Shown here: positions 8,877-17,075 of the stretch, in pieces
Layout of the letters: each line of letters opens with the position of its first letter
How positions within the stretch are numbered: the stretch's first letter is position 1
NCBI RefSeq assembly: GCF_019352175.1
Contig: NZ_JACBYI010000053.1
Location: 1 to 42,444, forward strand
DNA length: 42,444 nt
Reading direction: 5' to 3'
DNA from: Paenibacillus sp. S150
Lineage (GTDB): Bacteria; Bacillota; Bacilli; Paenibacillales; Paenibacillaceae
Notes under the pieces: generated by a model
Seen by the model: the letters and a program-made list of their open reading frames with translations, nothing else
Database searches by the model: none
Told to the model about the DNA's origin: nothing
Position numbers and translations under genes: made by a program

Positions 8877-9755
8877 CTATTTTTTGTTCCGCAGATCCTT
8901 CATAATCTTCCGCCCGGTTGGCGTCTGGGCCAATCCGCCCCCGGCCGTCTCCCGGTGCTTCTCGGGCATGGCCGAGCCAACCTCCAGCATAACCTTGATA
9001 ACCTCGTCGGATGGAATCACGCTGCGCACCCCGGCCAGCGCCATATCGGCGGCGGCCAGCGCCGTAACGGCCCCGAAGCCGTTGCGCACGATACAGGGAA
9101 TTTCCACAAGTCCGCCTACAGGATCACAGATCAGTCCAAGTGTATTTTTCAGTGCCAAGCCAACGGCATGCACTGCCTGCGCCGGCGTCCCGCCGCGCAG
9201 CTCGGTCAGCGCTCCCGCCGCCATCCCGATGGCCGAGCCAACCTCGGCCTGGCAGCCCCCCTCCGCACCGGACACAAACGAATTGTTGGCAATGACATAA
9301 CCTATGGCTCCCGCAGCGAACAAGCCGGAGACCATGTAATCATCATCCCAGCCGAATCGCTCCTGGCAGCTCAGAAACACCCCGGGTATAATTCCGCAGG
9401 AGCCTGCTGTCGGTGTGGCGATAATGCGGCCCATGGAGGCATTGACCTCCGATACGGCCAGCGCATAGGCCATGGCCTGGCCGGCAGGTCCGCCGAGACA
9501 AGGCTCATCCGCAGCATTGTAGGCGGCAACCCGCTGGGCATCCAGGCCGGTCAAGCCGCTGCGGGAGGTGGTATTCTCTGTCATGCCGCGGTGCACGGCT
9601 TCTTTCATCACGCCATAATACTGGCTCATGGTGGCAAATTCCTGCTCCTTGGACCGTCCCGATTCCTCGCTCTGCTCCTCCAGCATCAGGGCGCCGATCG
9701 TTAGACCCCGTTCTTCGCACAATACAGCCAGCTGGCTTAAGGTTTGAAAATTCAT
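8877..9755 (-). CDS. sdaAA: L-serine dehydratase, iron-sulfur dependent, alpha subunit
   Basis: A 292-residue subunit of the two-protein type of L-serine deaminase, which converts L-serine to pyruvate and ammonia in the cytoplasm. Cluster ligands are visible as C168 (EGGCQAEVG), C210 (CDPVGG) and C221 (EIPC); the 42- and 11-residue spacings match those described for the single-chain Legionella enzyme. The motifs SRSGLTG, ATPTAGSCGIIPG and GALTELRGGTPAQA also fit the family. Its ATG overlaps the stop of the beta-subunit gene by four bases (9752-9755), so the two are translationally coupled. Confidence 0.96.
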   Translation of the reverse strand: MNFQTLSQLAVLCEERGLTIGALMLEEQSEESGRSKEQEFATMSQYYGVMKEAVHRGMTENTTSRSGLTGLDAQRVAAYNAADEPCLGGPAGQAMAYALAVSEVNASMGRIIATPTAGSCGIIPGVFLSCQERFGWDDDYMVSGLFAAGAIGYVIANNSFVSGAEGGCQAEVGSAIGMAAGALTELRGGTPAQAVHAVGLALKNTLGLICDPVGGLVEIPCIVRNGFGAVTALAAADMALAGVRSVIPSDEVIKVMLEVGSAMPEKHRETAGGGLAQTPTGRKIMKDLRNKK

Positions 9756-10462
9756 GGTGTGTTGTCCTTCCCCTTCTCTTCTTGCGCGGCTTCATTCAGA
9801 TCGACCACTTGGACTGATTTGACGGCAGGCAGGGCCGTCAGGTCACGCAGCAGCTCCGGCGTTGCCGCCTCATCCAGCTCCAGCACGGTCAGAGCCGCAC
9901 CGCTGCGGTTTTTACGGTCCAGGGACATATGCCCGATATTGAACTGGCCTCTGCGCATGACATCCGTAACACTGGCGAGTACACCAAGATAGTCCATATG
10001 ATTAATCAGCACCGTGGGATACATGCCTGTAAGCTTCACTCCAAAGCCGTCAATATCCACAATTTCAATATTCCCTCCGCCGATAGATGTTCCTGTGAGC
10101 GACAGCTCCGTACCCGTCCTTGCACCAACCAGGCGCAGGCGGACCGTATTGGGGTGGGGGAACAGGCCGGTTCCCTGCCCGAAGGAAATATCCATGCCAG
10201 CCTCGGCGGCAAGCTCTATGGAATCAGGCAGACGGGAATCATCCGTGGTGAAATTCAGCAGCCCTCCGGCAATCGCCCGGTCCGTGCCATGCCCCTGGTA
10301 TGTGGCGGCAAAAGAGCCGAAGAAGGTTACCTCGGCCTCACGCGCCGGTTCACCCAGCACCTGCCGGGCGGCCCTGCCGATTCTCGCCGCACCTGCTGTA
10401 TGCGAACTGGAAGGCCCGACCATCGCCGGACCAATAATAGAGAATACATCTTTGAACCGCAT
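9752..10462 (-). CDS. sdaAB: L-serine dehydratase, iron-sulfur dependent, beta subunit
   Basis: A 236-residue protein with the beta-subunit signature near its start (DVFSIIGPAMVGPSSSHTAG) and FFGSFAATYQGHGTD, followed by a C-terminal ACT-like domain from about residue 150 (YPTVLINHMDYLGVLASVTD). The ACT region is thought to sense or bind ligand in this family. AGGTGGAGG lies 8 bases before the ATG. A TATAAT on the minus strand (complement of 10511-10516) about 50 bases upstream could supply a local promoter, although the GNAT and DUF4269 genes lie upstream on the same strand and may read through. Confidence 0.95.
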   Translation of the reverse strand: MRFKDVFSIIGPAMVGPSSSHTAGAARIGRAARQVLGEPAREAEVTFFGSFAATYQGHGTDRAIAGGLLNFTTDDSRLPDSIELAAEAGMDISFGQGTGLFPHPNTVRLRLVGARTGTELSLTGTSIGGGNIEIVDIDGFGVKLTGMYPTVLINHMDYLGVLASVTDVMRRGQFNIGHMSLDRKNRSGAALTVLELDEAATPELLRDLTALPAVKSVQVVDLNEAAQEEKGKDNTP

Positions 10463-10557
10463 TGTTCAGACCTCCACCTATCAAAATTCGACAATATACT
10501 TCACTTTTATATTATACTTCAGCCGCGCAAAAGCTACACCATGACATTCATTGTTAC

Positions 10558-10977
10558 CTAAAAGGTATTCCGGGAAAACAGGACAATGCCATCCCGCTCC
10601 TGCCAGCCGAGGCCGCCCCAGAAGCTGCGGCCGAGGCTGTTGCCCTCAATCACCATCAGATGGCATTTGGCAATCCCCTCCTGAAGCAGTCTGTTCAGGC
10701 AGAGGGAAACCAGCTCACGGCCGACTCCTTTTCCCCGGCTGGCCCCGCTGACAGCGACATGATACATATATCCCCTGCGTCCGTCATGTCCGCACATTGC
10801 TGTACCCGCAAGCGTTCCATCCTCATTCACGCACACCTGGCTCATTCCGGGGTTGCGCTCCAGATAGCGGAGAATTTCTTCCCGGGAGTCCGCTTCGCTG
10901 AGATTCATACCTTCCGTATTCTCCCATAAATGGTAAACGTACTCGTAATCATCGGCAAGCATTGATCTGTAGTTCAT
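10558..10977 (-). CDS. GNAT family N-acetyltransferase
   Basis: A 139-residue single-domain acetyltransferase. The acetyl-CoA loop is ASRGKGVGRELV (R81-G86 region), preceded by the beta-4 strand GYMYHVAVSG and followed by the C-terminal GNSLGRSFWGGLGWQERDGI, where GNAT proteins end with an N-x-x-x-x-x-F-x-x-x-G-F/W motif. The acceptor substrate is not evident. A purine-rich site (GGGGGAG) precedes the ATG by about 5 bases. It follows the DUF4269 gene by 25 bases and precedes sdaAB by 95, so the four may form a loose operon. Confidence 0.88.
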   Translation of the reverse strand: MNYRSMLADDYEYVYHLWENTEGMNLSEADSREEILRYLERNPGMSQVCVNEDGTLAGTAMCGHDGRRGYMYHVAVSGASRGKGVGRELVSLCLNRLLQEGIAKCHLMVIEGNSLGRSFWGGLGWQERDGIVLFSRNTF

Positions 10978-11002
10978 GGTTTCTCCCCCTCTCTATTATT
11001 AT

Positions 11003-11587
11003 TCATATGTACGGATAAGCCCTTGTGCACACAGCATCGAGCTGCTCCTTAGTAAGCCTGCCCAGAGACAGCATGGCTTCATAGGGGTCCCCCTCCAGCC
11101 TCAGCAGCCTGGCGAATGCGGGCTCTGTCTTCATGCCTTCGGCCTTCATCGAAATCACCGCCTCTCTGAAGCCGGGCCCCAGCAGGTTCAGTATCTGCTC
11201 CTCTACCAGCATATGCAGCCAGGCGTTCTGCTTCTCCGTTGCCAAGGGCTGGCCGAACAGCTCGATCGGCCAGCCGCCTGCACGGAAATTAATTTTGGTA
11301 CGGACCCTGCCCCCTGCCGTACGGGTCACAGCACGGAACCCTTCCAGCCGGCCGAAATGGCGGCGGGCCTCAGCCGTAAAACGACCCGGATTATACACCT
11401 CGCAAATAATATCCAGATCACTGCCTTCCACCTGGATGCCCAAGGGAACCGTTCCCGCCAGCCGCGGATGGTATTCAGTGAGCAGTTCCATGAGGCGCAG
11501 CTCCCGCAAAATAAGCCGGGCCTCCCTGTGCACTTCGTTCCCTTGCGCCCCCGCTTCAAAGCCAAGCCCCTCATTCCTCTCAGACAT
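11003..11587 (-). CDS. DUF4269 domain protein, nucleotidyltransferase-like
   Basis: A 194-residue protein. The segment GTVPLGIQVEGSDLDIICE (residues 45-63) carries an acidic pair D57/D59 in the G-S-D-L-D arrangement of nucleotidyltransferase folds, and later residues include a long helical region with PIELFGQP and QNAWLHMLVE. This matches the DUF4269 family of Bacillales, whose substrate is unknown. AGGAGG lies 7 bases before the ATG at 11587. It is the first gene of the leftward group that runs through the GNAT gene to sdaAB-sdaAA. An antisense or toxin-antitoxin nucleotidyltransferase role is possible but nothing nearby supports it. Confidence 0.82.
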   Translation of the reverse strand: MSERNEGLGFEAGAQGNEVHREARLILRELRLMELLTEYHPRLAGTVPLGIQVEGSDLDIICEVYNPGRFTAEARRHFGRLEGFRAVTRTAGGRVRTKINFRAGGWPIELFGQPLATEKQNAWLHMLVEEQILNLLGPGFREAVISMKAEGMKTEPAFARLLRLEGDPYEAMLSLGRLTKEQLDAVCTRAYPYI

Positions 11588-11778
11588 GCTTCTGCCTCCT
11601 GTTCATCCTTACGTCATCCCCTAAATCTATCACTGTTTTTTCCCGTGCGCAGCAAGTTTTGAGCGGCAAGCGGGCACGCCATAGTCTGCGGGGCCGGGAG
11701 GGAAGGAGCCGCACGCTTTTCTGGGCGCATGCATAAAAATATACAGTAAGACAGAATGCACCTGAGGAGTGTCGCCTA

Positions 11779-12678
11779 ATGAACCCTGTTTACCCCTATT
11801 ACGGTGAACGTACGGTCTGCCGCGTGCAGCCTGTAGCCTTTCCCCCGCAGCATCAGGACCGCCAGCCGGGACTGGAGAGTCTGATGCAGCCCCGTCCCAT
11901 CAGCGAGAACCCGGAGAGCCGCGGCAGTGGAAAGCTGCAAGGCAAGGCTGCGCTCATCACGGGCGGGGACAGCGGGATCGGCAAGGCCGCCGCGATTGCT
12001 TTTGCCAAGGAAGGTGCCGATGTGGCCATTGCCTACTTGTACGAAGCTTCGGACGCCGAAGCCACGCAGCGGCGCATTGAAGAGCTCGGACGCCGTTGTC
12101 TGCGGATTCAGACCGATTTGCGGCACAAAGCAAACTGCACCCAAGCGGTGGAGCATACGGTGCAGACCTTCGGCAAACTGGACATCCTGGTCAACAATCA
12201 CGCTGTGCAGTATCCGCAGCAGAGCCTTCTGGATATCTCGGAGGAACAGCTGTACCAGACGTACCGCACAAATATTTTTCCGTTCTTTTTTCTGACCCAG
12301 GCCGCATTGCCGCATCTGCAGCGTGGAGCTTCCATCATCAATACTGCCTCAATTACAGCTTATCGAGGCAACAAAGAGCTTATTGACTACTCTTCCACCA
12401 AAGGCGCTGTTGTCTCCTTCACCCGCTCTCTTGCGCTGTCGCTGGCCGACAGCGGAATCCGCGTCAACAGTGTGGCTCCCGGACCGGTGTGGACCCCGCT
12501 GATTCCTTCCAGCTATACCGCCGAAGAAGTCAGCATATTCGGAACCGATACCCCCTTTAAGCGGGCAGCCCAGCCCTATGAGCTCGCCGGAGCCTATGTC
12601 TACTTAGCGGGTCCGGATTCTTCCTATGTCACCGGAACCTGCATCCATGTTAACGGAGGAGACATGGTTACAAGCTAA
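11779..12678 (+). CDS. SDR family oxidoreductase, general-stress type (YdaD/YhxC/YhxD-like)
   Basis: A 299-residue short-chain dehydrogenase with a long N-terminal extension (residues 1-50, Pro-rich, ending in a PxSRGSGKLQGK segment) that is characteristic of the GSP39-like subgroup. The cofactor loop is TGGDSGIG (61-68), followed by NNHA at 139-142 (usually NNAG/NNAA), catalytic S191, Y204 and K208 (YSSTK), and SVAPGPVWTPLIP. The closing motif TGTCIHVNGG is typical. The substrate is unknown; related Bacillus proteins are stress induced. TGAGGAG precedes the ATG by about 9 bases. The membrane-protein gene downstream is 65 bases away on the same strand. Confidence 0.92.
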   Translation: MNPVYPYYGERTVCRVQPVAFPPQHQDRQPGLESLMQPRPISENPESRGSGKLQGKAALITGGDSGIGKAAAIAFAKEGADVAIAYLYEASDAEATQRRIEELGRRCLRIQTDLRHKANCTQAVEHTVQTFGKLDILVNNHAVQYPQQSLLDISEEQLYQTYRTNIFPFFFLTQAALPHLQRGASIINTASITAYRGNKELIDYSSTKGAVVSFTRSLALSLADSGIRVNSVAPGPVWTPLIPSSYTAEEVSIFGTDTPFKRAAQPYELAGAYVYLAGPDSSYVTGTCIHVNGGDMVTS

Positions 12679-12743
12679 ACAGCCGCCGGAGGGATTGTTG
12701 ATCCCGGCAGCCGCGTTCACTTTCCCTGAAAGGTTGTTGAATT

Positions 12744-13199
12744 ATGAACAAGATAAAGGATTACGATCTTCCGTCTGTCAGGCTGAGTGCAGGCATGTAC
12801 GCGCTCACGAAGCTGTCCGCGGCCGGTTTGACGTTCATGCTGGTCTCCCTGGTTATGCTTGGATTTCCGCAGGCCGATGGTGTGCCGGAGGGTTGGCCAA
12901 TCTCCGTGCCGTATGCCATCTACGCTTACGGACTGCCGGCGGCTCTGGCAGCGGATGCGCTGCTGCGCATGTTCCGTTCTGCTTCCTTCGGCCCGGCTCT
13001 TGTGCTGTACGCCGCCACTGGCTTTGGAGCAGGCTTATGGCTGGCCTCGGAGCAGGGCGGCGACGCGGTGATTTGCGGCATCGCCGGAATTATGGCCCTG
13101 CTGCTGTTCCGGCTTGCGCAGCTGGCCGGAGAGAAGCAGCCGCTGCTGCTTCCTGTATTCGCCCTGTTCGTTCCGCTGCTCTGCCTGGTGCTGTTCTGA
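12744..13199 (+). CDS. Small integral membrane protein of unknown function
   Basis: A 151-residue hydrophobic protein with about four membrane segments (roughly residues 24-42, 55-75, 84-104 and 110-150, the last long enough for two). A short charged N-terminus (MNKIKDYDLPSVR) precedes the first segment. No family motif is recognisable to me. GAAAGG lies about 9 bases before the ATG. Position behind the stress-type SDR gene suggests co-transcription, but that is inference. Confidence 0.72.
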   Translation: MNKIKDYDLPSVRLSAGMYALTKLSAAGLTFMLVSLVMLGFPQADGVPEGWPISVPYAIYAYGLPAALAADALLRMFRSASFGPALVLYAATGFGAGLWLASEQGGDAVICGIAGIMALLLFRLAQLAGEKQPLLLPVFALFVPLLCLVLF

Positions 13200-13507
13200 C
13201 GTGCGCGCAGGTGCAGTCAGCAGCGTGACTGTGGTGCAGGCATGCGCAGGGTAACGGCTACAGAGCAAGGCTTCTTGCGCAGCATGCAGAGTGCGGCAGG
13301 CTGCACATCCCGCCTGGCCCTATTTATAGGCTCCGCCATCGCATTGCGCATGCGGATTCCAAGTGCGAAGCAGGTCTCACTCATTCTCTCATTCACAGCT
13401 CCCAGTTGCGCATTCCGAAGCTGAAATGTGGCGGGGCACATGAAGTGCAAAACGTACCATAGCATTCTTTGCGCTTTTTACGTATATCAGCGTCCTGTCC
13501 TTCCCGG
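13200..13507. other. Convergent intergenic stretch without a recognised gene
   Basis: These 308 bases separate a rightward membrane-protein gene from the leftward nnr gene. I see no conserved gene or strong terminator. A 60-codon rightward frame at 13242 lacks a convincing ribosome site. Confidence 0.5.
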
Positions 13508-15265
13508 TCATAGCGCCTCGATAATATCCCCGGCGGTCAATGCCGACGGGTCATAGCGCAGGCGGGCTGCCCTTTCCCCCGCCAGTCCGTGCAGATAGAC
13601 GCCAAAGGCCGCTGCCTGAGCGGCATTCAGTCCCTGCGCGAGCAATCCGGCAATGATGCCGGTCAGCACATCGCCCGCACCGCCGGTCCCCATGCCCGGA
13701 TGGCCTGTGATATTCACATAAGCCTCTCCTTCAGGCGTTGCAACCACCGTATGGGCCCCCTTCAGCACAAGGGTAACCGCGTGCTCCCGGGCATAAGCCA
13801 GCGCCAGACCGATCCGGTCCCGCTGCACCTCAGCCGTAGACATCCTGGCCAGCCGGGCCATTTCCCCGGGATGGGGCGTCAGGATCACCGGATGGCGGCG
13901 GCTTGCCCAGGAGCTGTAATCGCTGTCCGCCAGGATGTTGAGCGCATCGGCATCGATGACAAGCGGAGCTTCAATGCCTTCCCAGAGTATACGCAGCCAG
14001 TCCTGATCGCCCTCAAACCGCCCGAGCCCCGGCCCCACGGCGGTGACATCCCTGCCAGAGCCAAGCCGCAGCACTTCTGCGGCAGTCCCGGCGCTCCAGC
14101 TTCCGCTTGCTCCACCGGCCGCTGCCAGCATCAGCTCCGGGGCTGCTCCTATGACAGAAGGCAGCAGCAGCGTCGGCAGCGCCCAGGTCACCAGGCCGCA
14201 GCCTGTCCGCAGTGCGGCGCGGGCCGCGAGCAAGCCTGCGCCGCTCATGCTCAGGCTTCCCGCCGCCAGCAGGACATGCCCGTAGGTGCCTTTGTGGCCC
14301 TCGGGCGAGCGGCGGCGCAGCACGTCAACCTGCAGACGTGCCCGCAGCACCTCCGGCGTCAGCAGGCTGGCCGGCACGCCGCCCTCCCCGGCCAAGGCAG
14401 CGGGGATGCCGATGGAGCGGACCACCACCTGCCCGGCGCGGCCGGCGCCGGGGAACTGCAGCAGCCCGCGTTTGAGGAACGCGAGGCAGACCGTCACCGC
14501 CGCATGAATGCAAGGCTCATGCGCCTGGCCCGTGTCCGCATCCAGCCCGCTCGGGATGTCTGCGGACACAATGGGCTTGCCGCTGGCGTTCGCGGCGGCA
14601 ATCAGCTCCGCATAGGCACCGCGCGGGGCCCCCGCGCTGCCGGTGCCGAGCAGCGCATCCAGGATGCCGCTGCATGCGGCCATGTCCACCCGGTCCCGGC
14701 CGTAGACTACGGCGGGCAGGCCCATAGCTGCAGCGGCACCCTGCTGCAGGGCGGCTTCGCCGGCCAGCGACTCCGGCGCGGCCGCATACACCAGCGTGAC
14801 GGCGACGCCCGCCTCACGCAGGTGCCTGGCGGCGGCGATGCCGTCGCCGCCGTTATTGCCTTTGCCGACGAGGACGAGCCAGTGCTCGGCGTCGGCATGC
14901 TCAAGGGTCAGCGCGTCATCGCCGCTGACCGTGAAGCCCGGCGGCCGGATCCCCGGGCCGCCGCTTCCCGGTGCTTCGGCGTCCCGCAGTCCGCCTGGAC
15001 CGTACGCTCCTTCGTTCCGCCTCCTGCCCGCATTGCCGGCCTCCGCCCACCCCGGCTGTCGCGCACCTTCACCTTCGCTTGCCTCGCCTGCCTGTCTCCA
15101 TGCAGCAGGGTACACGCCTCCGCCAGAACCGCTCCGGCACAGCTTGATGATCTCCTCGGCAATGGCCCTGCCCGCATTTTCCATCAGCGCGATGGCTGGA
15201 ATGCCCAGCCGTTCTATGGTCTGGCGGTCCAGCTCCCGCATTTCCTCCGCAGTTACCGCATACAT
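13508..15265 (-). CDS. nnr: Bifunctional NAD(P)H-hydrate epimerase / ADP-dependent NAD(P)H-hydrate dehydratase
   Basis: A 585-residue fusion that repairs hydrated NAD(P)H. The N-terminal epimerase domain shows MENAGRA (28-34) and GNNGGDG (136-142); the C-terminal kinase-like dehydratase shows GHKGTYGHVLLAAGS, DADALNIL, LTPHPGEMARL and GAGDVLTG. The frame runs upstream to 15322, but the ATG at 15265 has AAGGAGG 8 bases before it and begins MYAVTAEEMRELD, the usual start of the family. The odd part is residues about 44-122: a Gly/Ala/Arg/Pro-rich stretch between the first helix and the VLVGKGNNGGDG strand where homologues normally have only some ten residues. The frame is kept, so the protein may still fold with this as a surface loop. 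Confidence 0.93.
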   Translation of the reverse strand: MYAVTAEEMRELDRQTIERLGIPAIALMENAGRAIAEEIIKLCRSGSGGGVYPAAWRQAGEASEGEGARQPGWAEAGNAGRRRNEGAYGPGGLRDAEAPGSGGPGIRPPGFTVSGDDALTLEHADAEHWLVLVGKGNNGGDGIAAARHLREAGVAVTLVYAAAPESLAGEAALQQGAAAAMGLPAVVYGRDRVDMAACSGILDALLGTGSAGAPRGAYAELIAAANASGKPIVSADIPSGLDADTGQAHEPCIHAAVTVCLAFLKRGLLQFPGAGRAGQVVVRSIGIPAALAGEGGVPASLLTPEVLRARLQVDVLRRRSPEGHKGTYGHVLLAAGSLSMSGAGLLAARAALRTGCGLVTWALPTLLLPSVIGAAPELMLAAAGGASGSWSAGTAAEVLRLGSGRDVTAVGPGLGRFEGDQDWLRILWEGIEAPLVIDADALNILADSDYSSWASRRHPVILTPHPGEMARLARMSTAEVQRDRIGLALAYAREHAVTLVLKGAHTVVATPEGEAYVNITGHPGMGTGGAGDVLTGIIAGLLAQGLNAAQAAAFGVYLHGLAGERAARLRYDPSALTAGDIIEAL

Positions 15266-15330
15266 AAGCCCAGCCTCCTTCGTATTTGCTTCGATTGTAC
15301 TTGGTACAGGAGGCTCAGGCAAATTAGACC

Positions 15331-15780
15331 TCAGAACCTGCGCCTCACCCGTCTCAACAAAGGTATTTTTACCTTTGATTTCTTCTCAGACTCCCTCACC
15401 CGCCTCAACAAAGGTATTTTTACCTTTGATTTCCCCTCAGCCGCCCTCACCCGTCTCAACAAAGGTATTTTTACCTTTAATTTCCCCTCAGCCGCCCTCA
15501 CCCGTCTCAACAAAGGTATTTTTACCTTTGATTTCCCCTCAGCCGCCCTCACCCGCCTCAACAAAGGTATTTTTACCTTTGATTTCTTCTCAGACTCCCT
15601 CACCCGCCTCAACAAAGGTATTTTTACCTTTGATTTCCCCTCAGCCGCCCTCACCCGTCTCAACAAAGGTATTTTTACCTTTGATTTCCCCTCAGCCGCC
15701 CTCACCCGCCTCAACAAAGGTATTTTTACCTTTGATTTCCCCTCAGCCGCCCTCACCCGCCCCAGCTTCCACAAAGGCAT
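15331..15780 (-). CDS. Possible basic protein made of eight 17-residue repeats
   Basis: This 149-codon frame consists of MPLWKLG, eight copies of RVRAAEGKSKVKIPLLR (two carry ESEKK in place of AAEGK, one has GKLK), and a short RVRRRF tail. It comes from the 51-bp DNA array. AAGAAGG lies 6 bases before the ATG, and it is followed 65 bases later by nnr on the same strand, so translation is possible. Against it, other frames across the array are also open, and the DNA hairpin explains conservation without translation. No homologous family is known to me. The product would be strongly basic with no membrane segment. Confidence 0.35.
   Translation of the reverse strand: MPLWKLGRVRAAEGKSKVKIPLLRRVRAAEGKSKVKIPLLRRVRAAEGKSKVKIPLLRRVRESEKKSKVKIPLLRRVRAAEGKSKVKIPLLRRVRAAEGKLKVKIPLLRRVRAAEGKSKVKIPLLRRVRESEKKSKVKIPLLRRVRRRF
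15341..15775. repeat. 51-bp tandem hairpin array, eight copies plus one degenerate
   Basis: Each 51-base unit contains CAAAGGTA-TTTT-TACCTTTG, a perfect 8-bp stem with a 4-base loop, separated by about 30 bases of CTCAGCCGCCCTCACCCGYC spacer. Two units carry the spacer variant TTCTCAGACTCC. Unit length is a multiple of three, so coding frames persist. The ninth copy at about 15768-15790 is decayed. It lies between nnr and the next array. Confidence 0.95.
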
Positions 15781-15975
15781 TTGTAACCTTCTTAATTCTA
15801 TCTGAATGCCCTTTCCCTCTGCTGTCTGATATTAGCAGACCCTCTATAGACAAGTTCTTCGAAAAAGTCGTGGGCTGCATGCCGGCTTTCCTCCTCTAGC
15901 TAACTATGTACTGAGATCAGCCGGCTCTTATGAAAAGCTAAAAGAGATTCACCAACACCGCTTTCTAATATATAA

Positions 15976-16008
15976 AAAGACCCTCCGGCAACGGAAGGTC
16001 TTACTTTC
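15976..16008. terminator. Hairpin terminator
   Basis: AAGACC-CTCCG pairs with CGGA-AGGTCTT around a GCAA loop (15977-16002), with TTACTTT following on the plus strand and a T-run on the minus side (complement of AAAAA at 15974-15978). It lies between two repeat arrays and has no obvious parent gene. Confidence 0.6.
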
Positions 16009-16261
16009 GTATTTACTATATAGATTGAACTTGTGATTGTTATAGTTTAGGTTCGGTCGTGACTCCAGAGAATGTTTGGACTTCCGGCCGCTGACCGTCT
16101 GCAGATTTCTTGATTCAATACCGTTGTTCGCGGTGGAAATCCGCAGACAAAGGCGGACGCTTCCGCTCCTGCAGTTCCAAAATCCCCTTCCGCCACTCTT
16201 CCTTTTTCTATGATGTTTTTAAGTTCAATCTATATAGTTGCAGTTTAAATTGTATCATAAG
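16009..16261. other. Unassigned sequence between arrays
   Basis: About 250 bases without a supported gene between the hairpin at 15976 and the 58-bp array. Weak T-rich stretches occur, and no ribosome site is convincing. Confidence 0.4.
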
Positions 16262-16860
16262 CAGATTTGTATTCGTGCCTGCATTTCATCCATATCCGCA
16301 TTCGCTTTTGCATCTCATCCATATCTGCACTCGTACCTGCATTTCATTCATATCCGTATTCGCTTTTGCATTTCATCCTTATCTGCACTCGTGCCTGCAT
16401 TTCATTCATATCCGTATTCGCTTTTGCATCTCATCCATATCTGCACTCGTGCCTGCATTTCATTCATATCCGTATTCGCTTTTGCATCTCATCCATATCT
16501 GCACTCGTACCTGCATTTCATTCATATCCGTATTCGCTTTTGCATCTCATCCATATCTGCACTCATACCTGCATCTCATCCATATCGGCACTCGTACCTG
16601 CATTTCATTCATATCCGCATTCGCTTTTGCATTTCATCCATATCGGCACTCGTACCTGCATTTCATTCATATCCGCATTCGCTTTTGCATCTCATCCATA
16701 TCTGCACTCGTACCTGCATTTCATCCATATCCGTATTCGCTTTTGCATCTCATCCATATCTGCACTCGTGCCTGCATTTTATCCATATCCGTATTCGCTT
16801 TTGCATCTCATCCATATCTGCACTCGTACCTGCATTTCATCCATATCCGCAATCATTTCC
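16262..16860. repeat. 29/58-bp tandem repeat array, about ten 58-bp copies
   Basis: The 58-base period alternates two related 29-mers, TGCATTTCATCCATATCCG-CATTCGCTTT and TGCATCTCATCCATATCTG-CACTCGTACC. Single-base changes (CATTCA/CATCCA, GTATT/GCATT, GTGCC/GTACC) distinguish copies. Because 29 and 58 are not multiples of three, all three forward frames run through the same repeated residues without stops. A looser tail of CATATCAGCATTC-type repeats continues to about 17015. Confidence 0.95.
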
Positions 16861-17075
16861 GTATCGTTTCCGAATTCATATCTGCATTCGTTTCTACAAT
16901 TCATACGTTTCTGCATCCAAACCGGCATTCCATCTCAGCATCCATATCATCATTCCATCTCCGCATTCTTCTCAACATCCATATCAGCATTCTTCTCAAC
17001 ATCCATATCAGCATTTTGGTGCTGATCAGCGGAGCTGCTGCGCAGGCGCAGCAGGCTTGCTGCCCCGCCAGCATC

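Noticed and set aside
13242..13424. 60-codon rightward frame after the membrane gene
   Set aside because: No convincing ribosome site and no recognisable motif.
13589..15805. Long open frame on the plus strand across nnr and the hairpin array
   Set aside because: It is opposite a well-supported nnr gene and extended by the repeat; it lacks a ribosome site and family motifs.
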